A stretch of 64,000 nucleotides of DNA from an uncultured Saprospiraceae bacterium. Its GTDB lineage: Bacteria; Bacteroidota; Bacteroidia; Chitinophagales; Saprospiraceae. Location of the stretch: positions 26,670-90,669 of the forward strand of contig CALFWO010000025.1 of NCBI GenBank assembly GCA_937928045.1, written 5' to 3'. Position 1 is the stretch's first letter; every line of letters begins with the position of its first letter. The notes under the pieces are model-generated. The model made no database searches. It saw only the letters and a program-made list of their open reading frames with translations, and was not told the DNA's origin. A program made the position numbers and the translations under genes. Positions 28,553 through 35,985 of this stretch are shown piece by piece.

Positions 28553-30046
28553 TTAAGAATTCACAATTTGTACTACCGCCAATCGAGCGGTAGGTTTATC
28601 TGAGAAAAGAAGTTTAACTCCTTCCTTTAAATTTATTGATGCACCAATATCAATCATTTTATCATCTTCTACAGATTTCAAGCTGCTTAATGTTTGATTA
28701 ATAAACAACCATTCGTTATGATGCAATACAAAATAGCCAACCGGTTTTTTGTCAGCAGCACTCAATCTTTCATTCGGAAACACTGATCGATCCACATGCC
28801 ATTTGTATAAATACTGATTATGATAAACCATTATTCTATGGTTGTCTGGCAAAAATTGACCTTCCATTTTAGAGGAATACAAATTAAGTATCGGTAGCTT
28901 TTGTGTATAAGGTGTATTGCAGAAAGGACACTTTGGACTTGTGGTATTATCAAACACAAACCATTTTTGAGCACAAGAGTTATTCATGCAAGGTTGCATT
29001 AAATCTAATGTTTTGACCAAAGCAATTTCCCACTCATTTGCAATCGGTCTTCCCATTGGATTGTGCAAATCAGATATAAATGCTCTGTCAAAAAGAACTT
29101 TCAAATATGGACCTGCCGCAGTATACGGAATCGCTTCCACATCCGCCCAAGGCAAACTGCTCTTTTTAACATCATTCAGATTTGGGCGGTTGGAATGATC
29201 TGTTGGATGTTCAACAAATAAAGCTTTCTCCCCCATAGACAATTCTTCATCGATCTGCGGATCCATATCATGTACCTTACCTCCTCTTAACGGATGTCTG
29301 TAAAACAGATACATGTAGATCAAGATTGCTAATGCGTGCTTGTCGGTATTCATACTCGGCAAAGCCTTATTCGCATCTCCAACTTTCAGGGACTTAGTCG
29401 CCATGACTTCCGGAGCAATGAAGTCGGGGGTTCCAACTACGTCTGGTGGATATTTTCCGGGTACAACCAAACTATCGTTGTCAATTATGCATGCATGACC
29501 ACCCTCCGGGTCTATCAAAACATTTTTGTAAGATAAATCTGAGTGCGCCAGTCCCGCCGAATGCAATCTCTTAACTGCTCGACTTAACAAAATTCCTATT
29601 CTGAAATAACTTCGCCAATTTCCTTTTTCCCGATTGTCTAAAAATCTATTTTGATTTGATGCTGAAGCAAACCACTTTCCTTCTTTTTCATTTCCTTTAA
29701 TCCCCAGCATGTCATTGTTTACTGAACCATACTTAAAGAAAAATTCACTTCCATAAACTGGGCAAACAATTCCCAATTTGCCTTGATATTCAATCATATC
29801 ATAAGGCCAAACCAACAATCCTTTCCAGTATTCTCCGCCTTCCAAATTGAAAATACGCTCCCGGTAAGTCTCAACAATATTCTTTATACGTTCTTTAGAA
29901 TTTGCATCTTGATCATCTCTATAAAATGCGACAACATAATTTTTATTTTTCCCCCAATGAACATCCTTCATTCCTCCCTGCGCGAAGAAAGTCTCTTCCC
30001 ATTCCAAACGTTTACCTCCAACAGATGTGCTACTCACCATCCCCAT
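28553..30046 (-). CDS. Atypical Ser/Thr protein kinase with zinc ribbon and beta-rich tail (TerY-P triad kinase)
   Basis: The start is ATG at 30046, overlapping the PP2C stop by one base (TGATG); TTG one codon earlier is possible. The protein has 497 residues. The catalytic loop HSDLSYKN (from His168) keeps the Asp and Asn of HRDxxxxN. The Mg loop reads DND (189-191) instead of DFG, and APE is at 211-213. The beta-3 strand reads VVAFYRDD, so the usual VAIK lysine is not visible; Arg may substitute. A zinc ribbon at Cys353, 358, 373 and 376 is followed by about 110 residues of beta-rich tail that I cannot name. It is the kinase arm of the VWA/phosphatase/kinase triad found with Ter proteins. 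Cytosolic. Confidence 0.88.
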   Translation of the reverse strand: MGMVSSTSVGGKRLEWEETFFAQGGMKDVHWGKNKNYVVAFYRDDQDANSKERIKNIVETYRERIFNLEGGEYWKGLLVWPYDMIEYQGKLGIVCPVYGSEFFFKYGSVNNDMLGIKGNEKEGKWFASASNQNRFLDNREKGNWRSYFRIGILLSRAVKRLHSAGLAHSDLSYKNVLIDPEGGHACIIDNDSLVVPGKYPPDVVGTPDFIAPEVMATKSLKVGDANKALPSMNTDKHALAILIYMYLFYRHPLRGGKVHDMDPQIDEELSMGEKALFVEHPTDHSNRPNLNDVKKSSLPWADVEAIPYTAAGPYLKVLFDRAFISDLHNPMGRPIANEWEIALVKTLDLMQPCMNNSCAQKWFVFDNTTSPKCPFCNTPYTQKLPILNLYSSKMEGQFLPDNHRIMVYHNQYLYKWHVDRSVFPNERLSAADKKPVGYFVLHHNEWLFINQTLSSLKSVEDDKMIDIGASINLKEGVKLLFSDKPTARLAVVQIVNS

Positions 30047-31761
30047 CAATCATTAATTTTATTTCCTACAAATGCAATCGTGCGATCATCATGATTTCCT
30101 GGTGACCAAAAGTTAATCCAATCTTTAAATTGTTCTTGAACATCAACTTGATCAAAATCGACTTCCTTGGCGATAGAATCTTCCAGCTTTTCCCACGGTT
30201 CCTTTTCAGCCATGTTCGCATCTGTTTCAAAAAATGGATCAGATATACCATCCGTCATTAGATAAAGACCTTTTAATTCTTTAACAAAAGTGACCTTCAT
30301 TCTTTGCGCTAAATCTTCCACTGCCTCAGGCATAGTTAGGAACCTAGTTTGTCCAGCAAATTGGCCTCCATCAGGAACCGAAAGTAGTTTTATGTTATCG
30401 GAAACATGTGCAATAATTCCATCTCCAATAGAATACGATGCTATGAAATAATTATCTTGTAATTTTAAAATTAAAGAAAATAATAAGGTTGTTGAATAAT
30501 CTTTTAATTCATGTCCTGCATCTTCCGCTCTTGATATTAATCCATTTCTAGCGTTCAAAACGGACTCAGAAATTAAAGCATATACTTGATTGGTTAAAGC
30601 ATCTAAGCTGATTTTATCAGATCGATTAGCATCTAGTTTTTCCGCCAAACCAATTAATTCTTCTAATGAGTTTTCAAGACCATTACTCATTGTCTCACAC
30701 GCTTTATCACAAGCAATTTTGGAACCTTCTCGGGAATATTCTGAACTTCCTGCTCCATCGGCAACTGCGATAAAAAATCCTTTATCCCCTATTGGACTTA
30801 ACACAAAATCATCATCTCTAAAAGTACCAGAATGCGCATGTGAACGACCTCTATGGGAACCCGCAATTATATTGTAATTCGAAAACACTTTACTGTCGTA
30901 ATCAAAATGGGCTTTGTGGTATAAAGCATCCTTCGGTGGATCTAAATCCTTCCAAAGACTTCTGGGATCCGGGTTTACAAGTACTCTTAATGTACAGGAA
31001 AAAAGCGGATTGTGATCAAGCTCAAATATTATTGGAAAAGCAAATTCTCCATCTTGATTCGGTGTTCCTACTATCGTTTTGTCTTCTACATTAAAAACCA
31101 ATCCTAACTCATCTAATTCTTGTACATCCTGAATCAGTTCTTCATCTAAGTCATTTATATCTGCCAAGGAAAAAACATATTTTTTACCAACCATTGCATT
31201 TCTTGCAATGAATAATTTCTCTTTTGGACCTGGTGAATTGGTTGATTCTGAAGGTTTAATTTTTGCCATATTATCCATTATCGGAATGATCTCGTCGTTT
31301 GATTTGTCCGCTAGCTCAAATTCTGCGGGCAATTCTGTAGCATGATTTTCGAAAGTATTAGTTGAATTTTCATCTTTGTTTTCAATTTCACTATTTGTAT
31401 CATCGTCAAATGACTTTAGTCCGGTTTCTTTCTTGGTTTCATTTTTCGCCTCTGAATCTATTTCATCAAGATGTTCTTGAATCTCCTTAGTATAATCAGA
31501 TTCAGATTTAAAATCAATCTCGGTATTCAAATTTTCTTCTTGACTATTGCCTTCTATTTCTTGTCCTACTTTTTCTACTGATTCCTCAAAGTTCTTCAAT
31601 TGACTCGCCAAAAGAAGTCCTTCCTGTATTTTCAAATTGTTCAACACTTCTGTAAAATTGACACCTATATTTTCGAAATCAATTCCCATTGAGTTTTCAA
31701 TGACATTTCGAAAGTCCTCAATGGCTCGAACAATGTCCTCAATTTGTGTTGAATTATTCAT
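30046..31761 (-). CDS. PP2C-family protein phosphatase with acidic linker and Ig-like domain (TerY-P triad phosphatase)
   Basis: The 571-residue protein has a helical N-terminus (1-70), a very acidic linker (70-165) and a beta domain (about 183-263). The latter has the Ig/He_PIG-like phrase GLVFNVEDKTIVGTPNQDGE. A PP2C domain (about 298-568) ends the protein. Metal-ligand motifs are RDDDF (315-319), AVADGAGSSEYSREGS with Asp335-Gly336, LMTDGISD and GNHDDRTIAFV, all intact, so it should be an active Mn/Mg phosphatase. There is no signal peptide, so the Ig-like domain is cytosolic, probably for docking. It lies 18 bases after the TerY-C gene and overlaps the kinase start by one base, so phosphatase and kinase are translationally coupled. 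Confidence 0.92.
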   Translation of the reverse strand: MNNSTQIEDIVRAIEDFRNVIENSMGIDFENIGVNFTEVLNNLKIQEGLLLASQLKNFEESVEKVGQEIEGNSQEENLNTEIDFKSESDYTKEIQEHLDEIDSEAKNETKKETGLKSFDDDTNSEIENKDENSTNTFENHATELPAEFELADKSNDEIIPIMDNMAKIKPSESTNSPGPKEKLFIARNAMVGKKYVFSLADINDLDEELIQDVQELDELGLVFNVEDKTIVGTPNQDGEFAFPIIFELDHNPLFSCTLRVLVNPDPRSLWKDLDPPKDALYHKAHFDYDSKVFSNYNIIAGSHRGRSHAHSGTFRDDDFVLSPIGDKGFFIAVADGAGSSEYSREGSKIACDKACETMSNGLENSLEELIGLAEKLDANRSDKISLDALTNQVYALISESVLNARNGLISRAEDAGHELKDYSTTLLFSLILKLQDNYFIASYSIGDGIIAHVSDNIKLLSVPDGGQFAGQTRFLTMPEAVEDLAQRMKVTFVKELKGLYLMTDGISDPFFETDANMAEKEPWEKLEDSIAKEVDFDQVDVQEQFKDWINFWSPGNHDDRTIAFVGNKIND

Positions 31762-31779
31762 AAATTAATCTAAACTAGA

Positions 31780-32844
31780 TTATCCTTGTTGCCGATTAAT
31801 ATCAATATGACCACCACCGGCTCCAAAGTTTGAAGCTCTTCTACAATGGGGACAAGTTTGCATTCCGCCACCATCTACGCAGAAAATTCCACCACATTCA
31901 CAAATACAAAGTGCAAATCTATTTCCGCAAGATGGACAACCTGGAGCGCCTCTCAACATTTCTGTGCTGACTGAAGAGTTGGTTCGCTTTGAATCTTCCG
32001 TTGACAATTCGTCATAAGAATTGTCTAACTTATAAGCTCCTTGCAGTCTGTAATTTTCTACCGACAAATGAGGCAAACCTTCAAAGCCAGGATTATGAGT
32101 TGATCGTTTATATTTAATTACATATCGATCTTTGTGATTTTGACAAATACCTTTAAAAATCGTGTATTGATCATCCACGTTTTTCATCTTACTCTGATCA
32201 AACGGATCTATTTTTTTTAACTTACTTTTATCAAAACCTGACAAATTCACATCACCGCTTTTTCCCTCCTCTTCTACCTTTTGACTTTGTGTTTTAATAG
32301 AAGAAGTTACCCATCTGAAAAACTCCTTGTAAGAATTCTCGTCTGACTCGTCAAAAGACAATACACTATCAGAAATTCGTTTAAGAATTTCATGATCAGC
32401 ATTATCACCTATAGATATAACTACCGTATTTAATTTATCCTTCCATTTCTGCTCCCAAAGTCCTAAGTCTATGACATAATTATCGGTTGGATTTCCATCC
32501 GTCATAAAATAGATAATTGGTTTCCAATCCCCTTTACTCGTAGGAGTTGAATGCTTAACATTCGCATCTAATTCTGATATCAAATGCTTTAATACATTTC
32601 CATATCCGGTTCCGGCTCCAATTGAAAATTTCGGAGGATAAAAGGAAATAATATCAGTTAACGGTACTAAAGTTTTTGCTTTACCCGCAAAAACAACAAT
32701 AGAGACATAGGCTGTTTCTAGCGCGTAAGGATCTTTTTTCAGCGCCATCATAATTGTGCGGATACCTTCTTCAACTTTAGCAATTGGATCGCCAACCATT
32801 GATTCAGAAACATCGACAACAAAATATATCGGTAATCTTCTCAT
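31780..32844 (-). CDS. TerY-type VWA protein with C-terminal TerY-C zinc module
   Basis: The 354-residue protein has a von Willebrand A domain (1-185) with MIDAS residues DVSES (Asp11, Ser13, Ser15) and FMTDG (Asp116). A linker with Lys/Asp repeats (about 195-225) and a beta-rich segment follow. The C-terminus is cysteine-rich: Cys303, 306, 313, 315, 317, 322, 331 and 334, a double zinc-binding module matching TerY-C. In Ter systems TerY-C proteins group with the kinase and phosphatase as the TerY-P triad; here all three genes are consecutive. This VWA protein is likely the scaffold or substrate that links the triad to metal. The LPxYxxxD start is shared with the next two VWA proteins, showing duplication. 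Confidence 0.93.
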   Translation of the reverse strand: MRRLPIYFVVDVSESMVGDPIAKVEEGIRTIMMALKKDPYALETAYVSIVVFAGKAKTLVPLTDIISFYPPKFSIGAGTGYGNVLKHLISELDANVKHSTPTSKGDWKPIIYFMTDGNPTDNYVIDLGLWEQKWKDKLNTVVISIGDNADHEILKRISDSVLSFDESDENSYKEFFRWVTSSIKTQSQKVEEEGKSGDVNLSGFDKSKLKKIDPFDQSKMKNVDDQYTIFKGICQNHKDRYVIKYKRSTHNPGFEGLPHLSVENYRLQGAYKLDNSYDELSTEDSKRTNSSVSTEMLRGAPGCPSCGNRFALCICECGGIFCVDGGGMQTCPHCRRASNFGAGGGHIDINRQQG

Positions 32845-32853
32845 TGTTTTAAA

Positions 32854-33489
32854 TTATATTACCAAGTTTACTTCAGGAGGTGGAGGTGGCAAAACCATTT
32901 CATCACTAGCTCCGACGCTTTGGTTTCCAACAGATACTGAGGCAGATACCCATTTGAAAAATTGTTGGAAAGCATTTGCATCCGTCGTATCCAAAGTCAC
33001 CACATGATCAGCAAATAGTTTTAAGTACTCCTCCTTTGCTTTTGGTCCTGCTGCACAAGCAACGATGGATCCGAAATTCTTTTGTTTTAATTTGGGATAT
33101 TGTTCTTCGAAAACTTGCAGATCAGAAGGTTTGCCATCTGTCATGATAAACAACAATGGCATCCAATCTCCTTTTGCTTCACTTGTAGAAATGGAAACTT
33201 CTTTATCCACTTGAGCGATCAACAACTTAATGGCTTCACCCAAAAAAGTCGGGCCTGATTCCGGAGTTGTTATTTGAGGTAATTGTACCGAAGACAACTC
33301 TGTCAAACCGAAGATCAGGTTAACGTTTTTATCGAAGGTTATCAATGACATATGAACAGAATCCAAAGCGTGCGGATCTTGGCGCAATGAAGCCATCATC
33401 GTTTGCAAACCATTGTTTACCGCATGGATTGCTTCACCTCTCATAGATCCCGAAGTATCAATTAATAAATATACTGGCAGTCTACGCAT
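32854..33489 (-). CDS. TerY-type VWA protein (second copy)
   Basis: The 211-residue single VWA domain starts MRRLPVYLLIDTSGSM with MIDAS DTSGS (11-15) and FIMTDGKPSD for the third metal ligand. It is closely related to the next VWA protein upstream in the operon and lacks the zinc module. After the domain comes a short linker and a proline tail ending LPPPPPEVNLVI. The near-identical tail on its paralogue suggests a shared binding site. Cytosolic; it lies 9 bases before the TerY-C gene. VWA domains of this type bind protein partners through the metal. Confidence 0.92.
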   Translation of the reverse strand: MRRLPVYLLIDTSGSMRGEAIHAVNNGLQTMMASLRQDPHALDSVHMSLITFDKNVNLIFGLTELSSVQLPQITTPESGPTFLGEAIKLLIAQVDKEVSISTSEAKGDWMPLLFIMTDGKPSDLQVFEEQYPKLKQKNFGSIVACAAGPKAKEEYLKLFADHVVTLDTTDANAFQQFFKWVSASVSVGNQSVGASDEMVLPPPPPEVNLVI

Positions 33490-33504
33490 TACTTATCATT
33501 CGTT

Positions 33505-34146
33505 TTAGTCTACTAAATTAATTTCTGGTGGTGGCGGTGGTAGCTCACTAGATTTCGTCAAATCAATATCAGATCCTGATTCTACTTTTTGAGAACTGGT
33601 ACTTATGCTGGCAGAAACCCATTTAAAAAATGCGGCAATACTATTGCTGTCAGCTTGATCAATTTCAACGACTATATCCGTGATCTTTTTAAGAACTTTA
33701 GAATTGGCGTGAGGACCGGCTGCGCAAGCCACGGTAGCGCCAATACTCGCTGCTCGGAATGCTGGCAAACTTTTTTCCCAATCATCAGTGGGAACTCCAT
33801 CCGTCATGATAAATACCATCGGCTTCCAATCACCTTTAGATTCCGGTGTCGTCTTTGCCACTTCTGAATCTATTCGTTCTACCACTAACCTCAGCGCATC
33901 TCCCAATGCAGTTGTTCCAGTAGCGGTTAGACTAGGCGTCAAGAATGCTGTTAATTCAGTGAGCGGAACAACCTGTTGAGCTGTAGCATTAAAAGTTATA
34001 ATACTTAGATAAGCCGTTTCTAACGCATAAGGATCTTGTCTTAATGCGCTGACCAACATCTGTACACCACTTTTCAATGACTCGATTGGTTCACCATTCA
34101 TAGAACCGGATGTATCTAGCAAAAGATACACTGGAAGTCGCCTCAT
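33505..34146 (-). CDS. TerY-type VWA protein (first copy)
   Basis: The 213-residue VWA domain starts MRRLPVYLLLDTSGSM with MIDAS DTSGS (11-15), a Thr in the GTTALGDAL loop and FIMTDGVPTD. The C-terminus ends LPPPPPEINLVD, matching the tail of the next VWA protein. Its start lies one base after the stop of the TerD-like gene, so translation is likely coupled. TerY-class proteins assemble with TerD proteins and the phosphorylation enzymes of the Ter stress system. Which partner each of the three VWA proteins binds cannot be told from sequence. Confidence 0.92.
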   Translation of the reverse strand: MRRLPVYLLLDTSGSMNGEPIESLKSGVQMLVSALRQDPYALETAYLSIITFNATAQQVVPLTELTAFLTPSLTATGTTALGDALRLVVERIDSEVAKTTPESKGDWKPMVFIMTDGVPTDDWEKSLPAFRAASIGATVACAAGPHANSKVLKKITDIVVEIDQADSNSIAAFFKWVSASISTSSQKVESGSDIDLTKSSELPPPPPEINLVD

Positions 34147-34147
34147 A

Positions 34148-34831
34148 CTATTTGTAGTTTCTAATAATATTTACAATCGACTCTGCAAAGTTACGATCAG
34201 CTGTTGCATCGCCAATAGCATTAAATTTCCAAGCTCCATTCTTCTTATAAAGTTTACCCATAATCATAGACTTTCTTCCTCTATAAGAAGGATCTGCAAC
34301 TACATCGAATGTTGCATAAACATTATCCACCCTTGTTGGTGTTCCTTCATACATACGAATCTTAGCAAATGGAATTTGTGCAAAATCTTCGTTGGTCGCA
34401 TTGTTTATAAAGAAATAAATACGATCAATTTGTGGATCGACTCGGGTAAGGTCAACTGAAATAATTTCGTTGTCTAGTCCATCATCGCCGTCCAAGTCAC
34501 CTGTTCGGTCGTCTCCTGAGTGTCTCAAGGCTCCATCCCTGGATATCAATTTTCCAGGAGGGAAACCAGCTTTAGCCAATGCTCTAGGGTCATATTCCGG
34601 GGAATACAAATGATCCCATCTTTGGTCATCATCGTAAAGTAAAATACATGATAAATCTAAGTCAACTGCCTTTTTAACTTTTTTCGTTCCTCCAAAGAAT
34701 CGCTTTTTTTCTATTTCCAAAGCTCCCCAATTCACACCAACACAAAATCTAGTTAATGTTCCTTCAGCAGCCCCTCCAGCTGATTTTTTAGTCAAATCAA
34801 TTCTTTGACCTTTCTGCAAATTTATAGCCAT
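34148..34831 (-). CDS. TerD-family protein (divergent, with insertion)
   Basis: The 227-residue protein opens MAINLQKGQRIDLTKK, almost identical to the other TerD protein here. The TerD fold is seen in FCVGVNWGA, VDLDLSCILLYDD, GDDRTGDLDGDDGLDNE (acidic Ca2+-binding loop) and ISVDLTRVDPQIDRIYFFI. Compared with its neighbour it has an insertion of about 40 residues, holding a basic stretch (KKRFFGGTKKVKKA) and the LYSPEYDPRALAKAGF segment. It resembles TerX/TerA-type variants more than plain TerD. TerD proteins bind Ca2+ and act near the inner membrane in tellurite, phage and pore-toxin resistance in other bacteria. It lies one base before the first VWA gene. Confidence 0.92.
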   Translation of the reverse strand: MAINLQKGQRIDLTKKSAGGAAEGTLTRFCVGVNWGALEIEKKRFFGGTKKVKKAVDLDLSCILLYDDDQRWDHLYSPEYDPRALAKAGFPPGKLISRDGALRHSGDDRTGDLDGDDGLDNEIISVDLTRVDPQIDRIYFFINNATNEDFAQIPFAKIRMYEGTPTRVDNVYATFDVVADPSYRGRKSMIMGKLYKKNGAWKFNAIGDATADRNFAESIVNIIRNYK

Positions 34832-34893
34832 GATTATATTTTGAGTAATTAATTAAAAGATAACTTGTTCAATTCAAACTGTAAAGGTTAATA

Positions 34894-35454
34894 TTAGGTC
34901 GTATATTTCTGAACAAAATAGTTCAAGTCTTCCTTATATCCATCTCCCATTGCTTGAAATTTCCACTCGTTATCCTTTCGATACAATCTTCCGAATTCAA
35001 CAGAAGTTTCGATAGAAAAATCTTCTTCTAATTCGTATTTAGCTATCTCAGCATTGTTAGAATTATCTAATATTCGAATGTAAGAGTTTCTTACTTGACC
35101 AAAATTTTGATTTCTAGCTTTAAAATCGTGAATGGTAACAACGAAAACGATTTCTTTAATTTTAGCGTCAACCTTTGATAAGTTTACTTTGATTTGTTCA
35201 TCATCATCTCCATCAGAAGCACCACCTGTTTGATCATCCTCTGCGCCTTCAACTGCTCCATCTGGAGAAAGTAAATTATTGTAAAAAATAAAATATTCGT
35301 CTTGAGGGATTTTACCGTTATCTCCCAAACAAAATGCAGAAGCATCTAGATCAAAATCTGCCCCTGTACTTTGGTTAGGATCCCAGCCCAAACCTAAAGT
35401 TACATTTGATAAACCTAAGGACATCCGTTGTCCTTTTTGCAAATTAATAGCCAT
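34894..35454 (-). CDS. terD: TerD-family calcium-binding stress protein
   Basis: The 186-residue protein is of standard TerD length (about 190). Motifs in order are INLQKGQRMSLG (N-terminal strand), LGLGWDPN, DFDLDASAFCL (calcium ligands), GDNGKI, YFIFYNNLLSPDGAV, then EDDQTGGASDGDDDEQIKV (acidic loop) and VDAKIKEIVFVVTIHD. FGRLYRKDNEWKFQAMGDG closes the fold. All calcium-binding acids that I can align by eye are present. It is the second gene of the operon, 16 bases after the small leading gene and 62 bases before the second TerD gene. Confidence 0.95.
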   Translation of the reverse strand: MAINLQKGQRMSLGLSNVTLGLGWDPNQSTGADFDLDASAFCLGDNGKIPQDEYFIFYNNLLSPDGAVEGAEDDQTGGASDGDDDEQIKVNLSKVDAKIKEIVFVVTIHDFKARNQNFGQVRNSYIRILDNSNNAEIAKYELEEDFSIETSVEFGRLYRKDNEWKFQAMGDGYKEDLNYFVQKYTT

Positions 35455-35470
35455 ATTAAATTTTTGTTAT

Positions 35471-35668
35471 TTAGATATTAAAAATTCTTTTTCTTAATTC
35501 GATTTTGAAAACCTCTTCTGGCTTTCTTTTTTCACCATTATACATAACATAAGTTTGCAGTCTAGATCCATAAACACGAAGTCTTCTCGATGATCCTTCC
35601 TGCGATTCATGCTGAATCGTATAACCTAAATGTTCTAATATTTCAAGAATTTCTGAGGTATCGAACAT
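35471..35668 (-). CDS. Small protein heading the Ter-type operon
   Basis: The 65-residue protein has no signal or membrane segment. It starts MFDTSEILEILEHLGYTIQ, then has a basic centre (SSRRLRVYGSRLQTYV) and a basic helical end (KIELRKRIFNI). I do not recognise the family. The layout (helix, then basic strand pair, then helix) would fit a small nucleic-acid- or protein-binding domain, but that is a guess. It lies 16 bases upstream of terD on the same strand, so it is probably the first gene of the operon. Spacing and codon use look like those of a real gene. Confidence 0.6.
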   Translation of the reverse strand: MFDTSEILEILEHLGYTIQHESQEGSSRRLRVYGSRLQTYVMYNGEKRKPEEVFKIELRKRIFNI

Positions 35669-35985
35669 AAACTGATGTATATGAGAACCTCAACAGATTG
35701 GAATAGAATTACCTGGGCTTAAAGCTTTAGGAACAGTCGTTCCTTTGGAATTAATTCATCATTTCCTTAAAGGAGAATGGTTTCTGTAGATTGTTCTTTA
35801 TATGTGAATTATGTGCTGAGTAAAAATAATTTTTTTCTCGAATAATCGAGCATTTAAATGCGATTATTATACCATAAAAACTTCTAAAAATTTGAAAGGA
35901 AAATGCTACATCCCCATGTATTTACCAGCCTAAGCAACAGAATTTGTGCAGATTGATGTGGAATGCTTTACATTTGTTAAAAAAA
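35669..35985. other. Divergent intergenic region between the Ter-type operon and the DUF4380 lipoprotein
   Basis: About 317 bases that must hold the operon promoter on the minus strand. I find no perfect TAnnTTTG on that strand. A small dyad CTCGA-N4-TCGAG lies at 35837-35850, the only palindrome I noticed; it could be an operator. A plus-strand -7 box near 35969 serves the lipoprotein gene. Confidence 0.5.
35969..35976 (+). promoter_or_regulatory. -7 element before the DUF4380 lipoprotein
   Basis: TACATTTG matches TAnnTTTG exactly. A TTG lies 22 bases upstream (35944-35946), slightly long. The start site would be near 35980, six bases before the ATG. Confidence 0.5.

Noticed and set aside
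27420..35668. Ter-type operon as a mobile island
   Set aside because: No integrase, tRNA, direct repeats or base-composition shift is visible at its borders, so transfer cannot be supported.
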